A DNA stretch of 64,000 nucleotides from Pseudomonas syringae (GTDB lineage Bacteria > Pseudomonadota > Gammaproteobacteria > Pseudomonadales > Pseudomonadaceae): contig NZ_LGSI01000005.1 in NCBI RefSeq assembly GCF_001698815.1, forward strand, positions 1-64,000, read 5' to 3'. How positions within the stretch are numbered: position 1 is the first letter of the stretch; every line of letters starts with the position of its first letter. Shown here piece after piece: positions 20,534 through 30,488 of the stretch. The notes beneath the pieces are model-generated. The model made no database searches and was not told the DNA's origin. It was given only the letters and a program-made list of their open reading frames with translations. Both the position numbers and the translations under genes were made by a program.

Positions 20534-22489
20534 ATGGCCGGGCTTATTCCTCAGAGCTTCATTGACGACCTTCTGAACCGCACCGACATCGTCGATGTTG
20601 TCAGCTCACGTCTGCAATTGAAGAAAACCGGGAAGAACTACAGCGCCTGTTGCCCGTTCCACAAAGAAAAGACACCGTCGTTCAGCGTCAGCCCTGACAA
20701 GCAGTTCTATTACTGCTTCGGTTGCGGCGCGGGCGGCAATGCCCTCGGCTTCATCATGGATCACGACAACCTGGATTTCCCCCAGGCCGTCGAAGACCTT
20801 GCCAAAGCCGCCGGCATGGAAGTACCCCGCGAGCAGAGCGTCAAAGGCCAGAAACCCCGCCAACCGACCGACTCGCCGCTGTATCCGCTACTGACCGCCG
20901 CAGCGGAATTTTACCGCCAGGCACTCAAGAGTCATCCGACCCGCAAGTCGGCGGTGGACTACTTGAAAGGCCGCGGCCTGTCCGGCGAAATCGCTCGGGA
21001 CTTCAGCCTCGGCTTTGCCCCGCCCGGCTGGGATAACCTGCATAAGCATCTGGGCAGCGACACGCTCCAGCAAAAAGCCATGATTGATGCCGGACTGCTG
21101 ATTGAAAACGCGGAAACCGGCAAACGTTACGACCGATTTCGTGATCGTGTGATGTTTCCGATCCGCGACAGTCGCGGGCGAGTCATTGCCTTTGGTGGCC
21201 GGGTATTGGGCGACGACAAGCCCAAGTACCTGAACTCACCGGAAACTCCGGTATTTCACAAAGGCCAGGAACTGTACGGCCTGTTCGAAGCGCGCAAGCA
21301 CAACCGCAGCCTCGACGAAATCATCGTTGTCGAAGGCTATATGGACGTCATCGCGCTGGCCCAGCAAGGCTTGCGCAATGCGGTCGCCACGCTGGGTACC
21401 GCCACCAGCGAAGAACATTTGAAGCGCCTGTTCCGGGTGGTACCGAACGTGCTGTTTTGTTTCGACGGCGACCAGGCTGGCCGCAACGCCGCATGGCGCG
21501 CCCTGGAAGCGACGCTTTCCAGCCTTCAGGATGGACGTCGCGCCCGCTTCCTGTTTTTGCCCGAAGGCGAAGACCCGGACACCCTGGTGCGCTCCGAAGG
21601 CACCGATGCGTTCAAGGCGCGCATCAATCAACATGCGCAACCGCTGGCCGATTACTTCTTCGAGCAGCTGACCAAGGAAGCCGATCCGCGCTCGCTGGAA
21701 GGCAAGGCCCACATGGCCACGCTTGCCGCGCCACTGATCGACAAAGTGCCCGGCGCGAACCTCAAGACCCTGATGCGTCAGCGCCTCACGGAAATAACCG
21801 GACTCAACAGCGAGGCCGTCAGTCAGTTGGTGCAGAACGCTCCCGCTGAAGCGCCACCCAGCTACGACCCGAACATCGATTATGACGCAATGCCCGACTA
21901 TGCTGATTATCAGCAACCCGGCGGGTATGAAGGACAGCAGGACTGGACGGCGAAGAAAGCCGCCGGCCAGGGCCAGAAAAAGTGGGAAAAGAAGCCGTGG
22001 GACAAAAAAGGCAAGCGACCTGACTACGAACCACGTGTCCCGCGCACGCCGACCACCGTCGAACCACCAACACTGACAGCTTTACGGACGTTACTGCATC
22101 ATCCGGAGCTGGCAGCAAAAGTCGAAGATGCCAGTCATTTCGCGGCAGAAGATCACATTTATGCACAATTGTTGGTGGCTTTGCTTGAAGCTTTGCAAAA
22201 AAACCCCAACTTAAGATCACTGCAATTGATTGCACGCTGGCACGGCACCGAACAAGGTCGCCTGTTGCGAGCACTGGCAGAGAAGGAATGGCTGATCGAG
22301 GCCGATAACCTTGAACAGCAGTTTTTCGACACTATAACTAGTTTATCCGCCCGCCAACGCGAGCGTAGCCTGGAACATCTGATCAAGAAGGCACGTCAGA
22401 CCGAGTTGAGCGCTGAAGAGAAAATTCAGCTGCGTGACCTGCTAATTCGTAATGTTCCTGCACAAACCCCGACCTCAACTGGCGCGTGA
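20534..22489 (+). CDS. dnaG: DNA primase DnaG
   Basis: 651 aa. The N-terminal CHC2 zinc finger has ligands C40, H43, C61 and C64 (CPFHKEKTPSF...YYCFGCG). An RNA polymerase core and TOPRIM domain follow, with IIVVEGYMDV near residue 260 and the acidic FDGDQAGR near 310. A Lys- and Pro-rich linker (about 450-510) leads to the C-terminal helicase-binding domain. It makes RNA primers at the replication fork. Full length, second gene of the macromolecular synthesis operon. Confidence 0.97.
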   Translation: MAGLIPQSFIDDLLNRTDIVDVVSSRLQLKKTGKNYSACCPFHKEKTPSFSVSPDKQFYYCFGCGAGGNALGFIMDHDNLDFPQAVEDLAKAAGMEVPREQSVKGQKPRQPTDSPLYPLLTAAAEFYRQALKSHPTRKSAVDYLKGRGLSGEIARDFSLGFAPPGWDNLHKHLGSDTLQQKAMIDAGLLIENAETGKRYDRFRDRVMFPIRDSRGRVIAFGGRVLGDDKPKYLNSPETPVFHKGQELYGLFEARKHNRSLDEIIVVEGYMDVIALAQQGLRNAVATLGTATSEEHLKRLFRVVPNVLFCFDGDQAGRNAAWRALEATLSSLQDGRRARFLFLPEGEDPDTLVRSEGTDAFKARINQHAQPLADYFFEQLTKEADPRSLEGKAHMATLAAPLIDKVPGANLKTLMRQRLTEITGLNSEAVSQLVQNAPAEAPPSYDPNIDYDAMPDYADYQQPGGYEGQQDWTAKKAAGQGQKKWEKKPWDKKGKRPDYEPRVPRTPTTVEPPTLTALRTLLHHPELAAKVEDASHFAAEDHIYAQLLVALLEALQKNPNLRSLQLIARWHGTEQGRLLRALAEKEWLIEADNLEQQFFDTITSLSARQRERSLEHLIKKARQTELSAEEKIQLRDLLIRNVPAQTPTSTGA

Positions 22490-22503
22490 GGTCATAGCTC
22501 GGG

Positions 22504-22509
22504 TATAAT
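22504..22509 (+). promoter_or_regulatory. Putative -10 element upstream of rpoD
   Basis: A perfect TATAAT lies 48 bases before the rpoD ATG, just after the dnaG stop. No good -35 hexamer is found 17 bases upstream, so the promoter may need an activator, or rpoD may be expressed mainly by read-through from dnaG. Confidence 0.4.
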
Positions 22510-22556
22510 CCTCGGCTTGTTTTTTGCCCGCCAAGACCTTCAGTGGATAGGGTGTT

Positions 22557-24407
22557 ATGTCCGGAAAAGCGCAACAGCAGTCTCGTATCAAAGAGTTGAT
22601 TACCCTGGGTCGTGAGCAGAAGTATCTGACTTACGCAGAGGTCAACGACCACCTGCCTGAGGATATTTCAGATCCCGAGCAGGTGGAAGACATCATCCGC
22701 ATGATTAATGACATGGGGATCCCGGTACACGAGAGTGCCCCGGATGCGGACGCCCTGATGCTGGCCGATGCCGACACCGACGAAGCAGCCGCAGAAGAAG
22801 CGGCAGCAGCGTTGGCAGCGGTTGAAACCGACATTGGTCGCACCACTGATCCTGTGCGTATGTACATGCGTGAAATGGGTACGGTCGAACTTCTGACCCG
22901 CGAAGGCGAAATCGAAATCGCCAAGCGTATCGAAGAAGGTATCCGTGAAGTGATGGGCGCAATTGCGCACTTCCCTGGCACGGTCGACCATATTCTCTCC
23001 GAGTACACACGTGTCACGACCGAAGGCGGTCGCCTCTCTGACGTCCTGAGCGGTTACATCGACCCGGATGACGGCATTGCGCCGCCAGCCGAGGTGCCGC
23101 CGCCTGTCGACCCTAAAACAGTCAAGGCTGCTGAAGGCGACGAGGAAGAGGAAGAGAAGGACGATTCCACTGACGACGAAGAAGAAGTCGAAAGCGGTCC
23201 GGACCCGGTCATTGCTCAACAGCGTTTCGGCGCCGTTTCCGATCAGATGGAAGTCGCCCGCAAGGCCCTGAAAAAGCACGGTCGTGGCAACAAGCTGGCA
23301 ATGGCCGAGCTGGTTGCACTGGCTGAGCTGTTCATGCCGATCAAACTGGTTCCAAAACAGTTTGAAGGTCTGGTCGAGCGTGTCCGCAGTGCACTTGAGC
23401 GCCTGCGTGCTCAGGAACGCGCCATCATGCAGCTGTGTGTACGTGATGCACGTATGCCCCGCGCTGACTTCCTTCGCCAGTTCCCTGGCAACGAAGTTGA
23501 CGAAAGCTGGAGTGAGGCGCTGGCCAAAGGCAAAAGCAAATACGCTGAAGCCATTGGTCGCCTGCAACCTGATATTCAGCGTTGCCAGCAAAAGCTGACC
23601 GCTCTGGAAACAGAGACAGGCTTGAAGATTGCCGAAATCAAGGACATCAACCGTCGCATGTCGATCGGTGAGGCCAAGGCCCGCCGCGCGAAGAAAGAGA
23701 TGGTTGAAGCGAACTTGCGTCTGGTTATCTCCATCGCCAAGAAGTACACCAACCGTGGCCTGCAATTCCTCGACTTGATCCAGGAAGGCAACATCGGCTT
23801 GATGAAAGCGGTAGACAAGTTCGAATACCGTCGTGGTTACAAGTTCTCGACTTATGCCACCTGGTGGATCCGTCAGGCGATCACTCGCTCGATTGCCGAC
23901 CAGGCCCGTACCATTCGTATCCCGGTACACATGATCGAGACGATCAACAAACTCAACCGTATTTCCCGGCAGATGTTGCAGGAAATGGGTCGCGAACCGA
24001 CCCCGGAAGAGCTGGGCGAACGCATGGAAATGCCTGAGGATAAAATCCGCAAGGTATTGAAGATCGCTAAAGAGCCGATCTCCATGGAAACCCCGATCGG
24101 TGACGACGAAGATTCGCACCTGGGTGACTTCATCGAAGACTCGACCATGCAGTCGCCAATCGATGTCGCTACCGTTGAAAGCTTGAAAGAAGCAACCCGC
24201 GAAGTGCTGTCGGGCCTTACTGCCCGGGAAGCCAAAGTCCTGCGTATGCGTTTCGGTATCGATATGAATACCGACCACACGCTGGAAGAGGTAGGCAAAC
24301 AATTTGACGTGACCCGTGAGCGGATTCGTCAGATTGAAGCCAAGGCTCTGCGCAAGTTGCGTCACCCGACAAGAAGCGAGCATCTGCGCTCGTTCCTTGA
24401 CGAATAA
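22557..24407 (+). CDS. rpoD: RNA polymerase primary sigma factor RpoD
   Basis: 616 aa. Includes region 1.1, region 1.2 ([16 protein letters not shown]), a long acidic non-conserved region (about 190-225, many Glu and Asp), regions 2.1-2.4 ([27 protein letters not shown]), region 3, and region 4 with the helix-turn-helix [29 protein letters not shown]. It directs transcription of most genes in growing cells. Followed by a strong intrinsic terminator at 24425-24451. Confidence 0.98.
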   Translation: MSGKAQQQSRIKELITLGREQKYLTYAEVNDHLPEDISDPEQVEDIIRMINDMGIPVHESAPDADALMLADADTDEAAAEEAAAALAAVETDIGRTTDPVRMYMREMGTVELLTREGEIEIAKRIEEGIREVMGAIAHFPGTVDHILSEYTRVTTEGGRLSDVLSGYIDPDDGIAPPAEVPPPVDPKTVKAAEGDEEEEEKDDSTDDEEEVESGPDPVIAQQRFGAVSDQMEVARKALKKHGRGNKLAMAELVALAELFMPIKLVPKQFEGLVERVRSALERLRAQERAIMQLCVRDARMPRADFLRQFPGNEVDESWSEALAKGKSKYAEAIGRLQPDIQRCQQKLTALETETGLKIAEIKDINRRMSIGEAKARRAKKEMVEANLRLVISIAKKYTNRGLQFLDLIQEGNIGLMKAVDKFEYRRGYKFSTYATWWIRQAITRSIADQARTIRIPVHMIETINKLNRISRQMLQEMGREPTPEELGERMEMPEDKIRKVLKIAKEPISMETPIGDDEDSHLGDFIEDSTMQSPIDVATVESLKEATREVLSGLTAREAKVLRMRFGIDMNTDHTLEEVGKQFDVTRERIRQIEAKALRKLRHPTRSEHLRSFLDE

Positions 24408-24424
24408 GCTTACAAGCTGACACC

Positions 24425-24451
24425 AAAACCCCCGGCCTTGCTGGGGGTTTT
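24425..24451 (+). terminator. Intrinsic terminator of rpoD
   Basis: AAAACCCCC (24425-24433) pairs perfectly with GGGGGTTTT (24443-24451) across a 9-base loop, 17 bases after the rpoD stop. Textbook rho-independent form. Confidence 0.9.
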
Positions 24452-24542
24452 GCATTCTGGCTAATAAGTTTTACATCCCGTGTCACGCTTTTCTCAGTAC
24501 GGCTACACTCGTCTCATGCTATCTGCGACCCTTGAGGCTGCC

Positions 24543-27500
24543 ATGTCACGACTGCCGGCCATTATCTTTACTTCCTTGATTGGCCTGCCGTTCGTTGCCA
24601 ACGCATTGACCCTTACAGATCCTGAACGTATCTGGTCCAGCGTTCGTCATGACCTCGACATAGCCATCAGCACGCTCTCGCCCGTCCCGGAGTTTCAAAG
24701 ATCAACGCTGAAATCACTGGTTTTTCACGAAGACGAACTCCTGGCCAGCGCTACCGCTCCGCAAAGCACAGTGGATCAGGCCGTCCGCACAGGTAGAAGC
24801 CCTGAACGCCCTCGATTCTGGGAGAACTTTCTACTCTACGGCTTGCCCGGCCTGCTGCTCTTGTCCACGGTGCTGGCGATCGTGGTTCGCACCAACCGAA
24901 AGCTCAGTTCGGAAATTTCCCGCCGGGTCGCCCTGGAACAGGAACTGCGCAGCAGCGAGTATCACTATCGCGGCCTGGTAGAAAGCCTCTCGGCCATTGC
25001 CTGGGAAGCCAACGTCCGCGACTACACCTACAACTACGTCTCGCCTCAGGCCGAACGATTGCTGGGCTATCCGCTCGCCAGATGGATGGAACCCGGCTTC
25101 TGGCGCAGCATTGTTCACCCGGATGACCTCCCCCACACCGAACATCTTTGCGACAGGGAAACCCACAACGGCAACGATCACAGCGTCGACTATCGGGTCT
25201 TCAGCGCCGACGGCCGAATGTTCTGGATTCGCGATATCGTCAGCCTGATCCGTCACGGCCGCGAGCCCTTGATGCGCGGACTGATGATCGACATCAGCGA
25301 GACCAAGCAAACCGAGGAAGCCCTGCGCCTGTCCGAGGAGAAGTTCGCCTCGGTGTTCGCCCAATGCCCGGATATCCTCGTGATCGCCCGCCTCAGCGAC
25401 GGCTGCTTTCTGGAAGCCAACAAAGCGTTCGTCGAACAAATCGGACTCAGCGCAGAGCAAGTGATCGGCAAAACCCCCACCGAACTCAATATCTGGGGTG
25501 TTCCCGGCATTGGTCCGGGCCTGCTTGAGCGCCTGCGAAGCGGCAGTATCCGCAACCTTGAAATGCCGTTTCGACGCAAGAACGGCCAGACCTTTTCCGG
25601 GCTGCTGTCCGCTGAACCTTTCGATCTGGATTCCACTCGGGCCGTGGTGGTCGTGGTTCGCGACATCACGCAGCTCAAGCAGGCCCAGCAGCAGTTGCAG
25701 TTGTCGGAAGAGAAGTTCGCCAAGTCGTTCCACTCCTCGCCAGACGGCATGCTGATTACCCGCCAGAGCGACGGCTTGCTGGTTGAAGTCAACGAAGGCT
25801 TCACCCGGATCACTGGCTATGACGGCGCCACCGCAGTCGACCGCTCGACCATCACTATGGGAATCTGGGTGGATCTGCAAGAGCGCGAACAACTGCTGAA
25901 GTTTTTGAACCGGGATGGCTATGTTCGCGACTTTCGCAGCCACATCAGGCGCAAGGACGGCCAGATCCGGGTATGCGAGATCTCCTCGCGCCCGCTGCTG
26001 ATTGCCGGCGAAGATTGCATGCTGACCATCGCCAGGGACATCACCGAGCGCCAGCAGATGCAGGAAAAGTTGCAATTGGCCGCCACCGTTTTCGAGAGCA
26101 CTGCCGAAGGTGTGCTGATCACCGATACCCGCCAACGCATCAACGCCGTCAACCGGGCCTTCAGTGAAATCACCGGTTACAGCGAACACGAAGCCATCGG
26201 CCAGACGCCTCGGCTGCTCGCGTCCGGACTGCACGACAGCGCTTTCTACGCGGCCATGTGGTATCAGCTCACCGCCGAAGGTCATTGGCAGGGCGAAATC
26301 AGCAATCGCCGCAAGAACGGAGAGATTTACCCAAGCTGGCTGACGATCAGCGCTGTACGAAACAGGGATCAGTTCATCACCCACTTCGTCGCGGTATTCG
26401 CGGATATTTCCAGCCTCAAGCACGCGCAGGCTCGACTCGATTATCAAGCGCACCACGACCCCCTGACCGGCCTGCCCAATCGCACCCTTTTTGAGAGCCG
26501 TCTGCAGGCAGCGCTGATTCACAGCCTGGAATCCAACAGTCTCGGCGCAGTGCTGTTCCTGGATCTGGACCGCTTCAAACATATCAATGACAGCCTCGGC
26601 CATCCGGTCGGCGACTTGCTGCTCCAAGGCATCGCCCAGCGCCTCAAGGAACACCTGCGAGACATCGACACCGTGGCGCGCCTTGGCGGCGATGAATTCA
26701 TCATCCTGCTGCCGGGGCTGCAAAACTCAAGTGACGCCGAGATCATCGCGACCAAATTGCTGATTTGCTTCACCGCGCCCTTCCAGGCCGGCGAACACGA
26801 GTTCTTCATCAGCGCCAGCATCGGCAGCTGCCTGTTCCCGACTGATGGCGAAGACGTCGCCACCGTCGTCAAAAACGCCGACGCCGCCATGTATCGCTCC
26901 AAAGCCAAAGGTCGCAATCGAGTAGAAAGCTACACCCGCGACCTGACCTCCCAGGCCAGCGAGCGCATCGCGCTGGAACATGAACTGCGCAGAGCCATCG
27001 AGCGCAATGAACTGAGCCTGAGCTACCAACCCAAAGTCAGCCTGATTACCCACAAACTGGTGGGCGCCGAAGCCCTCTTGCGCTGGACCCATCCCACCTT
27101 TGGCGAGGTGCATCCCGAGCACTTCATCACGTTGGCGGAAGAGAACGGCATGATCCTGCAAATCGGCGACTGGGTGCTCGAACAGGCTTGCCAGCAAATG
27201 TGCGAATGGAACAAAACCTACAAGCCGTTTGGCTCGCTGTCGGTGAACCTCGCTGGCGCACAACTGCGACAACCCAACCTGCTGGCGCGCATCGAACAGC
27301 TGCTGTCGAAAAACCAGTTGAAACCCGGCTACCTGCAACTGGAAATCACCGAAAACTTCATCATGAGCCAGGCCGAAGAAGCCCTTAGCGTCCTGCACAA
27401 ACTGAAAAAACTCGGCGTACAACTCGCCATCGACGACTTCGGCACCGGCTACTCTTCGCTGAGCTATCTCAAACGCCTGCCACTGGACATCCTGAAAATC

Positions 27501-27773
27501 GATCAATCGTTCATCCGCGGCCTGCCTGACGACCCCCACGACGCCGCCATCGCCCGAGCCATCATCGCCTTGGGCCGCAGCATGCAACTGACCGTCATCG
27601 CCGAAGGCGTCGAGACAGTGGAACAACGGCAATTCCTCACCGACGAAGGCTGCGAACAGATCCAGGGCTACCTGATCAGCCCTCCGCTGCACCCTGACGA
27701 ATTCAGCGCGCGGTTTCTTCTTATGAGTCTTTCAGACTATTCGGATAGCACAGCCGCGAAACCGCCGTTATAA
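24543..27773 (+). CDS. Membrane PAS-GGDEF-EAL cyclic-di-GMP protein
   Basis: 1076 aa from the ATG at 24543, which has GAGG 6 bases upstream; the frame is open for 21 codons before it. A cleavable-looking signal segment and a periplasmic stretch lead to a membrane segment near residues 95-115. About four PAS domains follow (roughly 145-640), then a GGDEF domain with intact GGDEF near 714 and an allosteric RxxD I-site (RDID, about 706), and a C-terminal EAL domain with an intact EALLRW near 842. Both catalytic motifs look competent, so it could make or degrade c-di-GMP; the signal is unknown. Its stop overlaps the -10 of the next tRNA gene. Confidence 0.92.
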   Translation: MSRLPAIIFTSLIGLPFVANALTLTDPERIWSSVRHDLDIAISTLSPVPEFQRSTLKSLVFHEDELLASATAPQSTVDQAVRTGRSPERPRFWENFLLYGLPGLLLLSTVLAIVVRTNRKLSSEISRRVALEQELRSSEYHYRGLVESLSAIAWEANVRDYTYNYVSPQAERLLGYPLARWMEPGFWRSIVHPDDLPHTEHLCDRETHNGNDHSVDYRVFSADGRMFWIRDIVSLIRHGREPLMRGLMIDISETKQTEEALRLSEEKFASVFAQCPDILVIARLSDGCFLEANKAFVEQIGLSAEQVIGKTPTELNIWGVPGIGPGLLERLRSGSIRNLEMPFRRKNGQTFSGLLSAEPFDLDSTRAVVVVVRDITQLKQAQQQLQLSEEKFAKSFHSSPDGMLITRQSDGLLVEVNEGFTRITGYDGATAVDRSTITMGIWVDLQEREQLLKFLNRDGYVRDFRSHIRRKDGQIRVCEISSRPLLIAGEDCMLTIARDITERQQMQEKLQLAATVFESTAEGVLITDTRQRINAVNRAFSEITGYSEHEAIGQTPRLLASGLHDSAFYAAMWYQLTAEGHWQGEISNRRKNGEIYPSWLTISAVRNRDQFITHFVAVFADISSLKHAQARLDYQAHHDPLTGLPNRTLFESRLQAALIHSLESNSLGAVLFLDLDRFKHINDSLGHPVGDLLLQGIAQRLKEHLRDIDTVARLGGDEFIILLPGLQNSSDAEIIATKLLICFTAPFQAGEHEFFISASIGSCLFPTDGEDVATVVKNADAAMYRSKAKGRNRVESYTRDLTSQASERIALEHELRRAIERNELSLSYQPKVSLITHKLVGAEALLRWTHPTFGEVHPEHFITLAEENGMILQIGDWVLEQACQQMCEWNKTYKPFGSLSVNLAGAQLRQPNLLARIEQLLSKNQLKPGYLQLEITENFIMSQAEEALSVLHKLKKLGVQLAIDDFGTGYSSLSYLKRLPLDILKIDQSFIRGLPDDPHDAAIARAIIALGRSMQLTVIAEGVETVEQRQFLTDEGCEQIQGYLISPPLHPDEFSARFLLMSLSDYSDSTAAKPPL

Positions 27774-27774
27774 T
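27769..27774 (+). promoter_or_regulatory. Putative -10 box of the tRNA-Ile gene
   Basis: TATAAT at 27769-27774 overlaps the stop codon of the preceding GGDEF-EAL gene and lies 15 bases before the mature tRNA 5' end. A GC-rich stretch follows (CCGCGGCC), as in stringently controlled promoters. No convincing -35 was found. Confidence 0.45.
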
Positions 27775-27788
27775 CCGCGGCCTACTGA

Positions 27789-27865
<77 letters not shown>

Positions 27866-27869
27866 TCTT

Positions 27870-27894
27870 GAAAGCCGCGCATTGCGCGGCTTTC
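27870..27894 (+). terminator. Terminator hairpin after tRNA-Ile2
   Basis: GAAAGCCGCGC (27870-27880) pairs perfectly with GCGCGGCTTTC (27884-27894), loop ATT, five bases after the CCA end. The remaining bases to 28044 contain no gene that I recognise. Confidence 0.8.
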
Positions 27895-28044
27895 GCCGTT
27901 TTGGCTTCTGAATGTTGTTTTCACAACGGAAAATCCAAAAAATGGCCCCCTTGATTTTCGCTACCACGCGCATTTCTGACTGCCCGCAACCACCATTCAC
28001 ACGAAATAAGCGCTAGCTTTCCATGCTGGACTCCGTAGCGGCAT

Positions 28045-28275
28045 TTACAACTCAAACCGTCCTTCATCAATGAAAACGCTCGGCCGATCTTGCAGCAAGT
28101 CCATATCAGCCTTAGGCAGTTCAGCCAGTGACAGCCAGCTCGGACGCACTGGCCGCAGGGTAATCGTGTCCCCAATGCGAGTGATCTCCAGCTCATCAAT
28201 ACCTTCATAAGCCATATCATCAGGCAAGCGAATCGATTGGTTTTTACCGTTTTTGAAAATTGAGACGGTACGCAT
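28045..28275 (-). CDS. vapB: VapB-type antitoxin without an adjacent VapC
   Basis: 76 aa. An AbrB/SpoVT-like N-terminus (MRTVSIFKNGKNQSIRLPDD, about 1-45) binds DNA in this family, and the C-terminus ends EGRFEL, the usual toxin-binding tail. A strong RBS (AGGAGAGG) precedes the ATG. In VapBC loci vapC starts at or just after the vapB stop, but the 150 bases downstream, up to the tRNA terminator, show no PIN-domain start and stops occur in all frames. It therefore looks like an orphan antitoxin, either a relic or one that neutralises a toxin encoded elsewhere. Confidence 0.85.
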   Translation of the reverse strand: MRTVSIFKNGKNQSIRLPDDMAYEGIDELEITRIGDTITLRPVRPSWLSLAELPKADMDLLQDRPSVFIDEGRFEL

Positions 28276-28361
28276 AACACCTCTCCTTTATATATGTCGG
28301 ATACAGGCATCAGCCTTATGCGTCGCGGCCGTACACCCTATCGATCCATCACTAGTGGCGA

Positions 28362-29066
28362 TCAATCCGACAGGCACAACAACACGACCCCTTTCCGCGT
28401 GACCTTCATTAACTGAAACCTGCTCAATGCAAATCGCGGCGCTGTTTCCAGCATCTGGAGGCACGCCACTGAATCATCCAGCGGTAGCTTGTGCAGATCC
28501 TCAACAGCCATCTCCCACCATTTGCACGCCAGCAATCGCTCAACGACCTCTGGCGGATATCGATATTTCACAACCTTGGCCGGAACGCCGACGGCTACCG
28601 CATAAGGCGGCACGTCTTTCGTGACCATCGCTCCGGTTCCTATGACGGCCCCGGTACCGACCGTCACGCCTTCCATGATCGTCGCGCTGTGCCCGATCCA
28701 CACGTCGTGCCCGATGACAGTCAGCTCGGTTGGCGCGTGATAAGACAGTGGCGAGTTAGTGTACTGAAACGGATGGGTACTCAGCCAATTGGTTGGATGA
28801 GTGTGCTTCTCCTGACCGATAAAAACATCGCCGCCGATGGAGCAAAAACGACCGATAGATGACACCAGGGATAGATGGCTACCGCTACGTATGTAGGTGT
28901 GAGCGCCAACCCTGACGCAGCTGGCTGTAATATCCACGTCACCGAGCCTGACGCCCACTTCGATCAATAGCTCGGTTTTGCCCTGCACCGACAGCAGCCC
29001 ACGAGCCAGCTTGCAGCCGTGCCGCCTGATCCAGCGCTTCCAATAAAGATTCTTGAGGTAGAACAC
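28362..29066 (-). CDS. CatB-related hexapeptide-repeat O-acetyltransferase
   Basis: 234 aa left-handed beta-helix protein. Hexapeptide repeats run from about residue 38 to 175. The catalytic-type histidine and the loop resemble CatB/VatD acyltransferases (EKHTHPTNWLSTHP near 100), followed by VIGHDVWIGHSATIMEGVTVGTGA and a PPYAVAVGVPAKVVKYRY cap. It probably transfers an acetyl group from acetyl-CoA to a sugar or xenobiotic hydroxyl. No polysaccharide genes lie nearby, so the substrate is unknown. It sits in the accessory patch after the tRNA. Confidence 0.85.
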   Translation of the reverse strand: MFYLKNLYWKRWIRRHGCKLARGLLSVQGKTELLIEVGVRLGDVDITASCVRVGAHTYIRSGSHLSLVSSIGRFCSIGGDVFIGQEKHTHPTNWLSTHPFQYTNSPLSYHAPTELTVIGHDVWIGHSATIMEGVTVGTGAVIGTGAMVTKDVPPYAVAVGVPAKVVKYRYPPEVVERLLACKWWEMAVEDLHKLPLDDSVACLQMLETAPRFALSRFQLMKVTRKGVVLLCLSD

Positions 29067-29155
29067 CTGACCGCTTCCTTGTTGGCTTGGACGTGGTTGA
29101 GATGTTCCGTTTTAACAAGGTTTGGAGGGCGGGGTCTGTCAGAGGATTCTTAAAT

Positions 29156-29422
29156 TTAAAGCATGAAAAGCGTCGAGGGACTGAGGCTTAGGTAAAGCGT
29201 ATCTGCGCCAATTTGAATGTCGAGCTGAGGCCACTCAACCGTCCAACCGTCATCCCCCAGACTTGCACTGGCAAAAGCTTTGCGATCCTGCAAGGGTTTC
29301 AGGCCGGGGTAGTTGGCGACGTCCTGACTCATGTCCAAGTGAAAACGCTGCCCATCAACAAATGTGAGGACCAGCATAAAACCCGGACGTGCCTGCACGG
29401 CCTGCACGCGGGGGCGTTTCAT
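29156..29422 (-). CDS. DUF2442 domain protein
   Basis: 88 aa from an ATG at 29422. The frame is open 31 codons further upstream, and a GGAGGAG sits unusually far (19 bases) from the ATG, so the start is uncertain. The body (GFMLVLTFVDGQRFHLDM followed by YPGLKPL and FASASLGDDGWTVEWP) is characteristic of DUF2442, a small domain often paired with DUF4160 in toxin-antitoxin-like loci. No DUF4160 partner is visible here. Function unknown. Confidence 0.75.
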   Translation of the reverse strand: MKRPRVQAVQARPGFMLVLTFVDGQRFHLDMSQDVANYPGLKPLQDRKAFASASLGDDGWTVEWPQLDIQIGADTLYLSLSPSTLFML

Positions 29423-29636
29423 GGATGCGATAAATTCCACTCCTCCAGCAAAGCAATTTAATGAGCTGGCGACTTTTAGAGAACCAAACGTATCGCCAAT
29501 CTGGCGATCCTTCAATAAAGCACAACCACTAGCGATTCTTCAGCAACTCAGCCATCCCCCCAGAAAATACCCCGAACCAGTGCCCTTCCCTGACTTCCAA
29601 CAACCATGCACGCAAGCGCAAGCAACGGAGGTGGTT

Positions 29637-29879
29637 ATGAAAACCGATACAAAACTGCAAGGCGCAATGGGGGGTGATGATCCGGTTCCGACGTCTCCCG
29701 ATCCGTTGAGCCCTGGGCGTACTGATCTGAACCCAAGTGATCAACCGGGTGTGGATGAGTTGCCGGATAACGAAGGCGCAGTGCCGCTAGATAGCGATGA
29801 CGATGCCGACGCGCAGCAGGACATGACTGACGTTGATGTCGATAACGCCGAGTTTGATGATGCGCCGAACCCGCGCTGA
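29637..29879 (+). CDS. Small acidic hypothetical protein
   Basis: 80 aa beginning MKTDTKLQGAMGGDDP, with a good RBS (CGGAGG) upstream of the ATG. It is rich in Asp, Pro and Ser, with a strongly acidic C-terminal half (DSDDDADAQQDMTDVDVD), no hydrophobic segment, and is probably disordered. Similar short acidic proteins are common in Pseudomonas, but I know no function. The frame is open upstream to 29364, but that part lacks coding character. Confidence 0.65.
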   Translation: MKTDTKLQGAMGGDDPVPTSPDPLSPGRTDLNPSDQPGVDELPDNEGAVPLDSDDDADAQQDMTDVDVDNAEFDDAPNPR

Positions 29880-30042
29880 ATTTTTGACGAGGGGTAGGTG
29901 TCGGGAAATCAGCTCGTTGCTTATCAGCTGTCTCCAGACCAACACCAAGGTAATGGAGTGTCGTCCGGACGCTCCATTACTGCTGCTTCAATCTAACTGA
30001 ACTTGAACAACCCTACGCTAAGCAAAATGCCGAGTCATGGCC

Positions 30043-30291
30043 TCAGGACAGCCCACCCTTTATCAGACGCAATACCGTGATCTTGCTTCGTGGCGGCATC
30101 TGCACAAGCAGATCCGGGGCGAATGTCTGTGCCGGGAAATAGTCAGGGGCTTCGGCTCTGGACCTCGGCATGAGTTCTTCCCAGCCCGCGTCATCCAGTG
30201 CGAAAAGCTTTGCCTGGGTTCGGTCCGCCCGCAGTTCGAGCGCCATTAGGTTTGCTGCAATTTCTTCGAGGGTGCTCAAAACTGTCTCCAT
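30043..30291 (-). CDS. Small hypothetical protein
   Basis: 82 aa ([20 protein letters not shown]...). A clear RBS GAGGAG lies about 8 bases before the ATG. The N-terminus is a predicted amphipathic helix; the rest has no domain that I recognise. It is divergent from the chemoreceptor gene at 30506. Unknown function. Confidence 0.55.
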   Translation of the reverse strand: METVLSTLEEIAANLMALELRADRTQAKLFALDDAGWEELMPRSRAEAPDYFPAQTFAPDLLVQMPPRSKITVLRLIKGGLS

Positions 30292-30488
30292 GACATTGCT
30301 CCTCGCAGAGCACGTCGGTGCGTATATGTGGGAAGTGGCGCAGCGTCAGGTTTCCGTTGTTCCGAACGCTTGAACAGGGCTTCTGCAAGGTTCACACCAA
30401 TCGCCTGGCGCAGGATTTCCATCCATCGGGTTTCATTTCTTCTCAAGCTGAAACGTTTCATGTCGATAGTCTGTAATCGCTTTTCCAT
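30276..30488 (-). CDS. Possible small hypothetical protein
   Basis: 70 aa ([19 protein letters not shown]...), overlapping the next small gene by 16 bases. Very basic, without a strong RBS and with no known domain. It could be translated ahead of the 82-aa gene on one message, or be a chance frame; I keep it with low confidence because it spans the only space for a promoter between the divergent units. Confidence 0.25.
   Translation of the reverse strand: MEKRLQTIDMKRFSLRRNETRWMEILRQAIGVNLAEALFKRSEQRKPDAAPLPTYTHRRALRGAMSWRQF

Noticed and set aside
22668..24455. 595-aa minus-strand frame opposite rpoD
   Set aside because: Antisense shadow of rpoD; the plus-strand product is the full sigma-70 protein.
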